DNA of 64,000 bases from NCBI RefSeq assembly GCF_037126465.1, contig NC_088201.1, forward strand, positions 129,828,665 to 129,892,664, read 5' to 3'. A program made the translations under genes and the position numbers. This document shows positions 41,791 to 53,386 of this stretch, piece after piece (position 1 is the stretch's first letter; every line of letters begins with the position of its first letter). Source of the DNA: Ornithodoros turicata. Taxonomy: Eukaryota; Arthropoda; Arachnida; Ixodida; Argasidae. Below the pieces are notes generated by a model, which was not told the DNA's origin, made no database searches, and saw nothing but the letters and a program-made list of their open reading frames with translations.

Positions 41791-43238
41791 GTGAGGAAAA
41801 TGAACATCTGGAATTACAGAAATAACGATGATCATAACAACAAATCAGCAACGAACAATATAATTTATTTGTTAGATAATCACGGCGATTTTAATATTAG
41901 AAGTTTCTCGAAGACTGCATCTTTTAGGCATCTTCTGTTCGTTCCTCCGTCGTTCGTGTCCAGAGCCCGCAAGGCAGGGCATCCTGCAGAACTGATCGTG
42001 CCACTTTCCGAAAAAGGGCGCCTCCTCATCTATCCGGCATGCAAAGTTCTGGAAGTTTGTAGGTCTACCAGCATTGCACCGCCACGAGCTCGCCGAAACA
42101 GACACTGGATTTCGCGATGGGCAGTCGCTTGCCGCTAACTTCTGCCGTCTGCGTCTTGAGCACCTGAGCGAGCGCGCTCCTCGCTCCCCAGATCCTCCGG
42201 GTAACGTCACTGACATGTAGGATTTCCTTTCGCCTCCCAGTGTTTCGTCTAGGAGGCGGGGTAGGATGTGACGACGACGAACAGGTGCGCGCGGCTTGGG
42301 GACATGTGGATTGGGCGGACAGGCGATGTTCCAACAGTCCGCACCGAGTCCGGAAAAAGCTGGAAGAGTTTCGCCTGGAAGCACTTTCACTGTTTGAACT
42401 TTCGAACCCCTCTGAGACTCTGCAGCTGACGTGGTGGAACCCCCGTTGACCCGTTTTGAGTCCGTGTGCAGTGCACGAGTTTGAGATAAGGTAATACATC
42501 TCGGTTTGTAGCTATGTTCCACCAAGTCGTGTTCTCTCTTTTGGGGCAAATGGGATCCTCGAGTAGAGGCAAGCGCCGAGAGAGTTTGAAGTTCCCACAG
42601 GGTCTGTTAAGACTTGTGGGAAAATTAAATGTCAAAGTACTGTCATTACTTGTGAAAAATAATGGCATGCGTTACTACACATGGAAGTGGAACGCTTGCG
42701 GTGATGCATTATTTTACATCACTATAATCAGCAAATTTAATGCATTACAACATCAAAGTAATTTTCCCAACTACGGATGACACTCCTGGGTATTCACAGT
42801 TTTTTTTTTCTTTTTGTTGTTGTTAATGATGTGACTTAGCAGCAAGCCTCGTTCCCTCTATCAGTCCATCCTATCTCGGTCAGGCTTCTGGATTTTCGGG
42901 AACGAATAGATCAAGTTCAGCCTCATGACTTCTGAACACTATCTTATACTCTGGTAGAAGATAAACCATCCACATCCGTAGCGGGATACAGACATGATAC
43001 ATAAAAAGCAGCTCGTCCGTTTGATTTTCCCGCCAATCCTCATCAACAACTGCTGAACATTACGCTACTCTGTTCTTTCTCCAGTAATTGATAATTCGTG
43101 GCTTTACGTCGCCAGACAACCACGCTCAACTTTCTCCACGACGTACGAGTTGAACTTCGTCGCCCTGTATGAATAGCGCTTGTAGAAAACCATGCAGAGA
43201 GGTCTAAAGGCAGCGGCCATTATTTATTTTGTTATTGT

Positions 43239-43819
43239 TGTTGTGTTCCGCTAAAACTGCAGCCACCCGTGGAATGTGCTTTCTAATGTTCTTCCCATTC
43301 ACTTCCTCTCCACGTGAGGTCTCAGGTCACTCCCGAATGGGAACAGTTTCCGGGAGCCTGGCCGAAAACAATCAACGCTTGCCTTTCTTGGAAAATAAAG
43401 GGTCTCTTATCTTCGAAGCGTCTCGTGCGCGCATTCTTTCACCTCCACTCTCAGGTAATCGGGCACGATCAGCGACACAAGTATGCACTACATTCAAAGC
43501 ACAGCCGTACGAGCACCGCCCGCGCCGTCCTCTCGAGCATGCTTCACAGCCTGTTCGGGGCAACTGTGGAAGACCTGAAGAATGAGGGCGTTGACCGCGC
43601 CGCGGATGCAGGGTTCTCTTCTGGAGAATGGGCGAGTATTTATACTGTTCACAGGTGACCGTCGTTCTATCAGTAGACGGCTAATGGATCTCGCGACCTG
43701 GTGCCAGTGAGCAATTGGTATTGTGAGGAAAAGGCATCGCCATCGCGCTCTCCTCATCTTCGAATTGACCTCGGCCTAATCAGTCGCCCATTAAACATAT
43801 ACCACCTCTAACACTGCAT
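43239..43819 (-). repeat. Probable BEL/Pao LTR, minus strand
   Basis: Downstream (on the minus strand) of the BEL/Pao pol remnant, the sequence starts TGTTAGAGGTGGTATATG after a purine-rich stretch, as BEL-type LTRs often do. It has a TATA-like TATAAATA about 170 bases in (near 43641 on the plus strand). The far end is approximate. Confidence 0.45.
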
Positions 43820-45722
43820 TTTCCTGCTTAGCAATAGTCTTTCCACATATATACCTGCAAAAGGAGGCCCAACGCTCCCGTCTCCAGATGCCACGAAATA
43901 ACTTTCACAAAGATTGTGCGTTAGTTTCTCCGATGCGCCACAATAATTTCAGAAGATCATAATGGGGAAAGAGCCAGAAAGAAGCGTCGTTTTCAGTATG
44001 TACTGGTTCCAAACCAGAACGAAGAATGATCCTAAGCACGGGGATTCCGTGCACAATAAGTAAGGCGCGCGACTTCCCCCCCCCCCCACACATGATACGT
44101 CATGGCTGTACTTCAAGACGATGTAAAAGCTGAGTGGGTCGTTTCATGAACGTGCTCGAAGACGTCCTAAGTGTACAAGAACGAACTAGACCGTCGCGAC
44201 CAGGGTGTACTTGCTCCACTCGTGCGAGCTTCTAAAACATCCTTTGCCGGTGCACATTCTGCCAGGAGAACAAGCTCGTTACGTGAAGGTTAGTACTCGT
44301 TACAGAGCGACTAAGGCTTGCCGGACGTAGTTGCACCAGGTAATCGCGGGACCACTGCCTGCAATACCGGTTAAGAAGCTTCTCCATTGTTTGCAGAATC
44401 TGTGTAGGTGTGGTACCAGGATGCGGCGGTTACATTCGCTTCTGTAAGGGCGGTAAAGCCGTAAGTCGCTTCCGAAGAAGCAGGTGAGATGGAGACAAGG
44501 TTTGATAATCGTTGTGGTCTTCCGACAGCTGCGTAAGCGGTCTTGAGTTTACAATGGCTTCGATCTCTGTCAGCACAGTTTGTAACTTCTGGAAGTCAAG
44601 CTCACTACGACGTAACGTTCCCCTTAGGGATTCCTTCACTGAGCGAACCATTCGCTTTCAAAATCCTCCGCCCCCCCCCCACACCATGCAGCATGCTCGA
44701 CGATGAATTCCCATGAAATTCGACGTTGCGCTGCATACTCTTGCACGTCTTGGTATTGAAAGGACTACATAGCAGGATACTCCTTTGCTGCCTTCTTAAA
44801 AGTGTGGAAATTGTCAGAGTAGACCGTTGTTGGTAGCCCCCGACGTGATGCGAATCTTTTGAACGCCATGAGGAAGGTGGCACACGACTGATCGGTGACC
44901 AACTCTAAGTGTACGGCTCTGGTCACGGCGCATGTAAATAATGCAACACACGATTTTAGGTGTCCTTCGGTTGCGCTGTAGTACAATGGGCCAGCAAAGT
45001 CCACCCCCACAAACTCGAAAGGAAGTTGTTGAGTAACTATCCTTTGGCAAAGGCGCTTCTTGCTCTGCGCACGGGCGACTCTTCAAACGCCGACAGAAGA
45101 GACAGTGATGGAAGGTGTTTTTAGTGGACTGTCGACCCTTGATTATCCAGTAATCCTCTCGGAGCTGATGAAGCGTTTCCTGTACACCAGCATGTGACAT
45201 CCTCAGGTGCTCTCGAAGGATAATGAGACGTGTGAACCATGCTTCAGATGCTGGAAGTAGCAATAGAGGATGCTTGGAGGAAGGTGATGAGGTGAGTATT
45301 GAAGCCGCCCTTGAAGACGCAATATGCCGTCGCGGTCCTTAAAATGACGAAAAGTCTTGAGATGCAGTGATGCGGCTGGCAAAAAGCATGCGTGCGTTAC
45401 TCTCAACCAGTACTTCTCCGCTTCCTTAAGTCCTGCCGCTCGAGGGTACCGGATCTATGAGCTGCAATACGCTACCAGTTGTGCAGGTAACGAAAAACTC
45501 ATGACGTAACTCTGATAACACGATTGATTGAACTATACTGCTCCACTACAAGCAAGGACTCTGGTATCGTCACTAATGCTGATTGGGATTCAGGGCACCG
45601 CATCTCTTCTAGAGACGAAACCTCTGGCACGAGCGTAGAAGGCCATGCTTCTGGGTTACTCAACCACTTGGGCCCCTGCCATCAAAGCTTGCAGTCGCGT
45701 AGGTGTTGTACCTTGATTCCTC
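43820..45722 (-). pseudogene. BEL/Pao retrotransposon pol (integrase) remnant, minus strand
   Basis: In order on the minus strand: PEAWPSTLVPEVSSLEEM, AEKYWLRVTHACFLPAASLH, the integrase zinc-binding part (REHLRMSHAGVQETLHQLRE), then GVDFAGPLYYSATEGHLKSC (Asp), VTRAVHLELVTDQSCATFLM, PTTVYSDNFHTFKKAAKEYP (Asp), and LTEIEAIVNSRPLTQLSEDH. This is the BEL/Pao integrase and C-terminal domain. Frameshifts occur near 45400, 45170, 45010 and 44690. At about 44.0-44.1 kb it preserves the empty site homologous to the flanks of the large palindrome. Confidence 0.88.
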
Positions 45723-45724
45723 TC

Positions 45725-47031
45725 GTTAAAAGATCAGCAGAAGAAGTACTGGATCAGAGAAGTACTGGTAACGCAGGCGATTTTTGCGAGCCGAATCACC
45801 GCATCTCAAAATCTTGCGTCATTTTAAGGACATCGACGGCATATTGCGTCTTCAATACTCATAGCAGTCATCTTCCTCCAAGCATCCTATATTGCTGCCT
45901 CCAGCATCTCTACCATGCTTCACACGTCTCATTATCCTTCGAGAGCACCTGAAGATATCACATGCTGGTGTACAGGAAACGCTTCACCATCTCCGAGAGG
46001 ATTACTGGATAATCAAGGGTCGACAGTCCGTTAAATACGCCCTCCATTACTGTCTCTCCTGTCGGCGTTTGAAGACTCGTCCGTGCGTAGAGCAAGAAGC
46101 GCCTTTGCCAAAGGATAAAGTTACTCAACAACTTCCTCACGAGGTTGTGGGTGTGGACTTTGCTGGCCCATTGTACTACAGCGCAACCGAAGGACACCTA
46201 AATCGTTTGTTGCATTATTTACATGCGCCGTGACCAGAGCCGTACACTTAGAGTTGGACACCGATCAGTCGTGTGCCACCTTCCTCATGGCGTTCAAAAG
46301 ACTCGCATCACGTCGGGGGCTACCAACAAAGATCTACTCCGACAATTTCCTCACTTTTATGAAGGCAGCAAAGGAGTATCCTGCTATGATGTCCTTTCAG
46401 TTCTAAGGCGTGAAAGTGTATGCAGCCCAACGTCGAATTTCATGGGAATTCATCGTCGAACATGCTGCATGGTGCGGGGGATTTTGTGAGCGAATGGTTC
46501 GCTCACTGAAGGAATCCCTAAGAAGAACGTCGTAGTGAGCTTCACTTCCAGAAATTACAAACTGTGCTGACAGAGATCGAGGCCATTGTAAACTCAAGAC
46601 CGCTTACGCAGCTGTCGGAAAACCACAACGATTATCAAGCCTTTTCTCAATCTCACCTGCTTCTTCGGAAGCGACTTACGGCTTTACCGCCCTTACAGAA
46701 GCGAATGTCACCGCCGTATCCTGACACAGATTCTGCAAACAAGGGAGAATCTTCTTAACCGGTATTGGAGGCAGTGGTTCCGCGATTACCTGATGCAACT
46801 ACGTTCCGCAAACCTTAGTGGCTCTGTAACGACTACTAATCTTCAACGTGGAGCAAGTACACACCCTGGTCGCGACGGTCTAGTTCGTTCGTGTACACTT
46901 AGGACGCCTTCGAGCACGTTCATCAAACGACCCATTCAGCTTTTACATCGTCTTGGAGTGCAGCGATCACGTATCATGCGGTGGGGGGGGGGGGGGGTCG
47001 CGCGCCTTACTAATCGTGCACGGAACCCCCG
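45725..47031 (+). pseudogene. BEL/Pao pol remnant, plus strand, split by the palindrome
   Basis: A second copy of the same integrase region, head to head with the first: REHLKISHAGVQETLHHLRE, CLSCRRLKTRPCVEQEAPLP, GVDFAGPLYYSATEGHLNRL, FCERMVRSL (the integrase Glu region), LTEIEAIVNSRPLTQLSENH. Frameshifts are present. It continues through a G-run and CGCGCCTTACTAATCGTGCA to 47031, is interrupted by the 10.3-kb palindrome, and resumes at 57334-57411. Confidence 0.85.
47026..47031. repeat. Left target duplication of the palindrome (CCCCCG)
   Basis: The empty site in the other BEL/Pao copy (44039-44044, minus strand) reads TCCCCG. The left flank has CCCCCG and the right flank (57334-57339) TTCCCG, each one base from the ancestral word. 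Confidence 0.6.
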
Positions 47032-47043
47032 AGTAGTAATAGG

Positions 47044-47440
47044 GGGTGTCCAGGCAACTTGGGGTCCAGTTAGCTCCATGGGTGTCTGGTTCGAACCCCA
47101 CAGCGTCTGGGACACCGTCGCGTGTGCGGAGGGCGCGGCGCCTGTGCGGAGAGTTGTCCGCGCGCTTATCGGCGACGGGAGGGCTGCGTGCGTGTTTGCC
47201 CTCTCACATTTTTCAGCCTGGGCCAACTTCTTTTGTCATTTTTCAATCTGCACCGAATTTTTTTGCGACTTTTACCAGTGCGCGACAGGCGGCGCTCGGG
47301 TGGAGGGCTGCTGCGGTGGGCGGAACGTGGCCGGAGGGTTGCGTGAGCGCTTACTCGCTCACATTTTTCAGCCTGGGGCGACTTCTTTCATCATTTTTCA
47401 ATCTGTGTCGACTTCAATCGCAATTTTTTTGCGATTGAAT
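47044..47440. other. GC-rich outer segment of the left arm
   Basis: Base composition differs sharply from the AT-rich interior. It contains two related units with CACATTTTTCAGCCTGGG (about 47206 and 47367) and a tRNA B-box-like GGTTCGAACCCC at 47090-47101 without a properly spaced A box. Several overlapping open frames here are probably non-coding. The mirror copy is about 56930-57321. Confidence 0.5.
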
Positions 47441-48303
47441 GCGAATCGCGATTTACATGCAAAGGATAGCCACACACAAAAGTACAAGTGAAAATATATT
47501 TATTAAAGTCATGCCTGTGTGAAGGAGAAAAACTCAGCCAAAAAATCTGATGCAATAGCATTGAAGGGGTATTTTAATAGTGATAATCACGCAAGTTTTC
47601 AATTAAGCAGAAGGAGTAGTACATTTTTAATAAAAGAAGATATTTTTAATCAATACGATTACTATCAAATTAAAAGTTTTATTATAAAAAGTCTAACATG
47701 ACCACCATAGCGGAGTTTTAATTACATAGTTCTAATATGTAACTTCATGCACAACAGCTAATATTCCATTATGACACATTTAATCAAAGATATTTTTAAT
47801 CAATATGATTACAATCAAAATTAAAGGTTTTATTATAAAAAAGTGTAACATTATTATACGTGACCACCATAGTGGGGCTTTAATTACGAGTGCCGATATA
47901 TGTATGTGGACAGCAGAGAACCTGGAAGACCATGGGAGACGAACGACAAGAGGAAATAAAATCTATAACACAACAAAGAAGATATTCTTAATCAAAACAA
48001 CAGAGGAGGAGAATAATCTATCATTTTAAGTATCATAAAATCATCCTCGTGACTTATCTAGTCGAACCACATACAATTTTCATTCTAAGAGACACTACAA
48101 ACCTTACTTTGTTTTATGAATTCAACACAGAAAATATATTAAAAAATGAACTTCAACACATAGCACGCTCCTAGCCAACAATCGGCTCTAATAATATCTG
48201 CCCTGATTTGTTGAAGACGGGAGGCGTACACCTGACAGTTATGAACATTTTCGAGTGCAATAGGGAAGATTATTCCAACATTACACAATTAATCAATTTC
48301 TTA

Positions 48304-48850
48304 TTAAGTAAACAGCATAGACATACGGAAATAATGAGAAAAACGATCAACAGCTAATAGGGAACCAAAACACATCATATAAACAACAGACACATGCAGG
48401 AAAATAAATGAAAAATAATCTATCAAAATGATCAACATGCACGGGTGATTGGCAGAGAAACACTTTGAACAGCACATGACGAATAATTTAATACAGCACA
48501 GAGCTAACGCTGAATAGCAGAGAAACACTCTAAACGACGCATCAGCCAACGTGTAAACAACAGACAGGAAAATATTACTGAAACAGCTAATAGAGAGCCA
48601 AAATCCAACACGTAAACAAGAGGTACACAAAGGATAAATAGTTGAAGAACAATCTAACAAAACAAGAAACATGCACGGATGAATAGCAGAGAAAGACTCT
48701 AAACAGTGCATCTACCAATGGTAAACAACATGCAGGAAAATAATTGAAAAAAGAATCAAACAAAACGATAAACATGCACGGATGAATGGCAGAGAAACGC
48801 TTTGAACGATGTATCTGCCAACATGTAAGCAACACACAGGAAAATAATAG
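48304..48850. repeat. Degenerate tandem repeats in the left arm
   Basis: ACATGCACGGATGAATAGC followed by AGAGAAAC and a CATGTAAACAACA-like segment recurs about four times with irregular spacing (77-157 bases). The mirror copy is about 55500-56055. Minus-strand open frames through the repeats (Cys- and Phe-rich) are repetitive and doubtful as proteins. Confidence 0.7.
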
Positions 48851-50068
48851 CGAAACAAACTATCAAACATTACAATTGAAATAATATATCTTTTGAACTA
48901 TCATAAAATCAACCTTGCGAGCTAACAATATAGAATTTTCATCCTACTCAGGCACTATAAACATTACCTTGACAGAGCTATCCAAACACGCACCACAGCT
49001 ATGCTTTACACGGTACAACCAGACTCGAGACCGGCGGGGTCACTCTCGCCCTCTATGCAGCCCGGTGGGGTCACTCTCTCCATCTATACAGCCCAAAGCA
49101 TGGAACCTGTTGTCAATCTGTGGGGGTGGGGAAATCCTCTCTGTTTTTCACATTCTTTTCTCCAAAAGGAAATATTCTTAGGATCGGTGTACAGAGACGA
49201 ATTTTTTATTGATCGCAAATAGACATTGGAATTATTCGACTCTCAAGAACACAATAAGAATTCTATCAAAAAGCAATAGAACGAAAAAATCTAAGAATAG
49301 ACTTTCTAAGCAAACCAGAAAATATTATCGGTGCAAACAATACTCAACGAGAAACGTTGCATTTAATGTATTTCAGATCAGACACAACTATTAGGCAATC
49401 ATTATTCTCAACTCACAAAAGATCAATCGAGTGAAAGTCAAGTTTATTCAGTGATAGAAACAATACTAATTCGAAAATGACAAACAAATTTAATTACATA
49501 ATTTTTAATGATAACTTCGCAACAGTAATTTCTACACGCAGAAGCCAGAAACAACTCATATGAAATGCAAAATTATTGTGTTTGCTATCGCGGAAATCAA
49601 CGCACACAACATTCCAATCTAGTTGAATATTTTTATTAATATCAATCGAGTGATCATCTGAAACATAGTCAAAGCAGTAATTAATTTAGGCAAACATTTT
49701 CCTAACCACGCAGCGCAAATATACATCACAGAAACACGTCTTTCTCATTCAGGACCCACTAGTGGAAACGAAGTGAGAGAGGGAAGCTGAGTTTCCGTAC
49801 ACTTTCGTTAAGGTTACCCCGCAGGGAGTAGGGGAATCCAACAATAGTCTTGCTATACAAAGCCATAAACCGACTCCAGCAAGTCAAGTTAGGGAAGGAG
49901 GGGCTCTAGCGCTGTCTTGTACATAGAATCATTGAAAGCAAACGTTTTTTCTTTACACATCACATCTTTTTGTAAATTGAATTTCATAATTCTCATGGCA
50001 GGTGGAACATTCTAAACGCGATAATAAATTTTTAATAAATAAAATTACCACCATTATGATTTAATTAA

Positions 50069-50551
50069 ATGTCGAGGCACACTACAAAACAGAACAGACA
50101 ACTGATATACTTTGAAGAGATGGACGGATTTTGTACTCGTTACCATACGTCATGGGAGGACCTGATAAAAAGCTGCTTCGAAAAGGAGGAGTCTCGAAAC
50201 GATTCAATTATCGCTGCATTTCAATACGTCCTAGACATGGTCGTATTCGGAGATAAGGCACAAATTATGGAATTCAAGATGCGAGAACTTGTATGCCGAA
50301 TCTACAATAGTTATAAAAATATTTGCACGTCATCATCGGAAGGACCACTTGGATTGATGGGGGAGTTTTTGAGGTTTGCTAACGAAGAATTGAAATACAC
50401 TAGACCAAACATAATTGTAATCATTGCAATGGGCATTGCATTAATCAAGAAAGCAATCAGATCAAATTATCATATACAAACAGTCTATATCGCACGAATC
50501 ATTACGGATTTGTTGAAATTACACCTAACGGTTGAAATGGAAAGTACATAA
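50069..50551 (+). CDS. Unrecognised 160-aa ORF, left arm (ORF1)
   Basis: The frame runs from MSRHTTKQNRQLIYFEEMDG to a TAA. The protein is predicted to be mostly helical, with a hydrophobic stretch (PNIIVIIAMGIALIKKAI, about residues 112-129) that could be a membrane-binding or buried helix. I do not recognise a domain. The right-arm copy (53801-54283) differs at four residues, and at about five bases, so most differences change the protein. A Bcl-2-like or viral accessory fold is possible but unsupported by any motif. It is first of three ORFs in the same direction, towards the palindrome centre. Confidence 0.6.
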   Translation: MSRHTTKQNRQLIYFEEMDGFCTRYHTSWEDLIKSCFEKEESRNDSIIAAFQYVLDMVVFGDKAQIMEFKMRELVCRIYNSYKNICTSSSEGPLGLMGEFLRFANEELKYTRPNIIVIIAMGIALIKKAIRSNYHIQTVYIARIITDLLKLHLTVEMEST

Positions 50552-50617
50552 AAAATCATATCACGTGACATATTCCACTAGAGCCTCTACACATTTATTT
50601 TATTCTACCAGTCAAGG

Positions 50618-50965
50618 TTGTCGAATGAACAGAAGTTCAATATTGTCGTGCAAGGTCTGATGTATCATCACTTATTGAAACTCAACAAAAATATCAATTG
50701 TGGTGGGCCACCGGACGATTTTCATCTAATACACTCTTGTACGCCATTCAAGAATCCTCATACAAAGAAAGGAAGCATCAATAAGAGACTGTGCAAGTTC
50801 GTCGCAACAAAGTGCAAGTTGTTGAAGGAATACAAACACGGCGACAACATATTACCTGCGTTAATCAACGCTGGATTCAAGCGCCCAATAATCAGAATAA
50901 ATTACTTGATGTCTTCGGAATTCATCAATCAAGACAACAAACGAAAATTTTGGAGTTTGGAATAG
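50618..50965 (+). CDS. Unrecognised 115-aa ORF, left arm (ORF2), start codon lost
   Basis: Follows ORF1 by 66 bases. In the left arm the first codon is TTG where the right arm has ATG, so this copy may be untranslated or start later. It contains HHLLKLNKNINCGGPPDDFH and is basic towards the end. A pyrimidine-rich TTTTATTCTACCAG just before the start could be a splice acceptor. No family recognised. The two arm copies differ at about nine residues, all differences seen being amino-acid changing. Confidence 0.5.
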   Translation: MSNEQKFNIVVQGLMYHHLLKLNKNINCGGPPDDFHLIHSCTPFKNPHTKKGSINKRLCKFVATKCKLLKEYKHGDNILPALINAGFKRPIIRINYLMSSEFINQDNKRKFWSLE

Positions 50966-51081
50966 AATTGTAATTTATCGAAATAAACAAGTGTATAATT
51001 GAAATAATAATTGTATTCTTTGTCATCATTGTAATGTATTCTACACAGCGCAACGAAAACAGCTTATGACTAGATTGAAGA

Positions 51082-51348
51082 TTGCTAAGGAGACACTACA
51101 TACAAGGATCTTCGCATGGAATCAGCGCTGGCAATCAAAGAGATTTTTACACGACCACACTCTATACAGCACCGACACCGGAAGGAAAGAATTGTAGAAG
51201 AATCGATAATAGAAATTTAGAGGCATGTTACATCAATCTTTGTTTACAAAGAGGATCACTAATATTTTGCGAAAGCTTATTTTACGAATTAAATTGCATA
51301 GTGTATATATTTTCTCAGACTATTGGACAGTTGACAATACTATATTGA
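51082..51348 (+). CDS. Unrecognised 88-aa ORF, left arm (ORF3)
   Basis: Third in the series. It is basic at the start (MLRRHYIQGSSHGISAGNQR) and hydrophobic at the end (SLFYELNCIVYIFSQTIGQL). The right-arm copy differs at two residues. Function unknown; it may be part of a longer spliced frame with ORF2. Confidence 0.45.
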   Translation: MLRRHYIQGSSHGISAGNQRDFYTTTLYTAPTPEGKNCRRIDNRNLEACYINLCLQRGSLIFCESLFYELNCIVYIFSQTIGQLTILY

Positions 51349-51966
51349 AAGGAATATATTATCAAATGACGCGATGCAAGTTATGGACATGCATGATGCG
51401 CTAGCGGAGTCTACAATTCTAATCATCATAACATGCGGCACACAATTCCAATAAGATTTTGGGAGAATCGAATCACGCAACTGTCATCAGAAATGTTTAA
51501 CCAATGAAGATGTGCACTATCTATAAGATATGTAATTATAATAAGTAAATATTCCTTTTGCAAACTTAACCAAAGCAGCACACATAAACGTAGCTCCAAT
51601 TCACAGGACGCACCCGAGTTTTTTCATTAGCCATACTGAAAAACTATGAGTCTACTCACTATGTCTCACGGCATATGAGGCACTACAAATGGGAAGGACA
51701 TACATTAATTTTAGAAGATTTTAGATCATAATGAAACAAAATGCAAACTCCAACACCAAAGGTTCTTGTTTAAATTTTCAAAGTCAAAATTGTATACTAT
51801 TTCTTACAATTTTTTTAATATATAGATTAAAAAGCTGTCTATATAGTCACACATTGTATACAATATATTTGTTTGTACATTAATTGCTAAAATTTATCAG
51901 ATCACATTCCGGAGCAGTGGTGACTATCGGTAAGTGTTTCATTAAAATTTGAACTGCTGCCGCAAG

Positions 51967-52384
51967 TTACGAATGTTTTTCGAACGAAATTTACTTAAAA
52001 CTCGAAGAAACGGTCATCAGCATCGTCGAATGCGTTTCGGCAACACGCCGGGCCGCATTTCCCCAATGCCGTACCCGAAACCGAACGCGATTCTGCGCCC
52101 AACGCGTTAACGCGGTACCTCACACGAGCGTGTTGCTTTCTTCCGGAAACGGGTTTAACGACGCGGATGACCGTTTCTTCGAGTTTTAACTGAATTTCGT
52201 TCGAAAAATATTCGTAACTTTTACTATCCACGTCATGGAGAATTCACATTACGTTATAGAGTACATAGAAAATATCAATACACTCGATTAAATTCTTTGA
52301 CATCGTGAAAGAGTTCTTAAAACCTTCGCGTATCAAAGTGAGCCAGCTAAAACTGCGAAATTACACTTTCTACAACTCAGTTCG
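51967..52384. repeat. Asymmetric, GC-rich centre of the palindrome
   Basis: Inner arms 51967-52020 and 52166-52219 are inverted copies (ACGAAT...GAAACGGTCATC-like). The 146 bases between are GC-rich and only loosely palindromic (AACACGCC against AGCGTGTT). On the right, 165 bases (52220-52384) have no left-arm partner. A 78-codon minus-strand frame (51995-52231) crosses the centre; it is unlikely to be a gene. Confidence 0.8.
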
Positions 52385-53003
52385 TAAATTGCGGCAGCAG
52401 TTCAAATTTTAATTAAACACTTACCGATAGCCACCACTGCTCCGGAATGTGATCTGATAAGTTTGAGCAATTAATGTACAAAAAAATATATTGTATACAA
52501 TGTGTGACTATATAGAGAGCTTTTTAATCTATATATTAAAAAAAATTTAAGAAATAGTATACAGTTTTGACTTTGAAAATTTAAACAAGAACCTTTGGTG
52601 TTGGAGTTTGCGTTTTGTTTCATTATGATCTAAAATCTTCTAAAATTAATGTATGTCCTTCCCATTTGTAGTGCCTCATATGCCGTGACATAGTGAGTAG
52701 ACTCATCGTTTTTCAGTATGGCTAATGAAAAAACTCGGGTGCGTCCTGTGAATTGGAGCTACGTTTATGTGTGCTGCTTTGGTTAAGTTTGCAAAAGGAA
52801 TATTTACTTATTATAATTACATATCTTATGGATAGTACACATCTTCATTGGTTAAACATTTCTGATGACAGTTGCGTGATTCGATTCCCCCAAAATCTTA
52901 TTGGAATTGTGTGCCGCATGTTATGATGATTAGAATTGTAGACTCCGCTAGCGCATCATGCATGTCCATTACCTGCATCGCGTCATTTGATAATAGATTC
53001 CTT

Positions 53004-53270
53004 TCAATATAGTATTGTCAACTGTCCAATAGTCTGAGAAAATATATACACTATGCAATTTAATTCGTAAAATAAGCTTTCGCAAAATATTAGTGATCCT
53101 CTTTGTAAACAAAGATTGATGTAACATGCCTCTAAATTTCTATTATCGATTCTTCTACAATTCTTTCCTTCGGGTGTCGGTGTTGTATAGAGTGTGGTCG
53201 TGTAAAAATCTCTTTGATTGCCAGCGCTGATTCCATGCGAAGATCCTTGTATGTAGTGTCTCTTTAGCAA
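53004..53270 (-). CDS. Unrecognised 88-aa ORF, right arm (ORF3 copy)
   Basis: Mirror of 51082-51348; starts MLKRHYIQGSSHG and differs at two residues. Confidence 0.45.
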   Translation of the reverse strand: MLKRHYIQGSSHGISAGNQRDFYTTTLYTTPTPEGKNCRRIDNRNLEACYINLCLQRGSLIFCESLFYELNCIVYIFSQTIGQLTILY

Positions 53271-53386
53271 TCTTCAATCTAGTCATAAGCTGTTTTCGTT
53301 GCGCTGTGTAGAATACATTACAATGATGACAAAGAATACAATTATTATTTCAATTATACACTTGTTTATTTCGATAAATTACAATT

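Larger units (their letters stand above)
47032..51969. repeat. Left arm of the palindrome
   Basis: Reverse complement of about 52385-57333. It also has internal duplications: 47639-47730 resembles 47789-47890 (both contain TTTTTAATCAATA and GACCACCATAG), and 48025-48115 resembles 48897-48980. Confidence 0.95.

Noticed and set aside
47070..47115. tRNA-like B box GGTTCGAACCCC at the palindrome end
   Set aside because: The possible A box is only a few bases away, so the spacing does not fit a tRNA or a polymerase III promoter.
48304..48835. Cys/Phe-rich membrane proteins in the palindrome arms
   Set aside because: The frames run through degenerate tandem DNA repeats and repeat with them; amino acid composition follows AT-rich repeat sequence.
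51995..52231. 78-aa gene across the palindrome centre
   Set aside because: It is read from one inner arm through the turn into the other arm, so part of it is its own antisense; not a credible gene.
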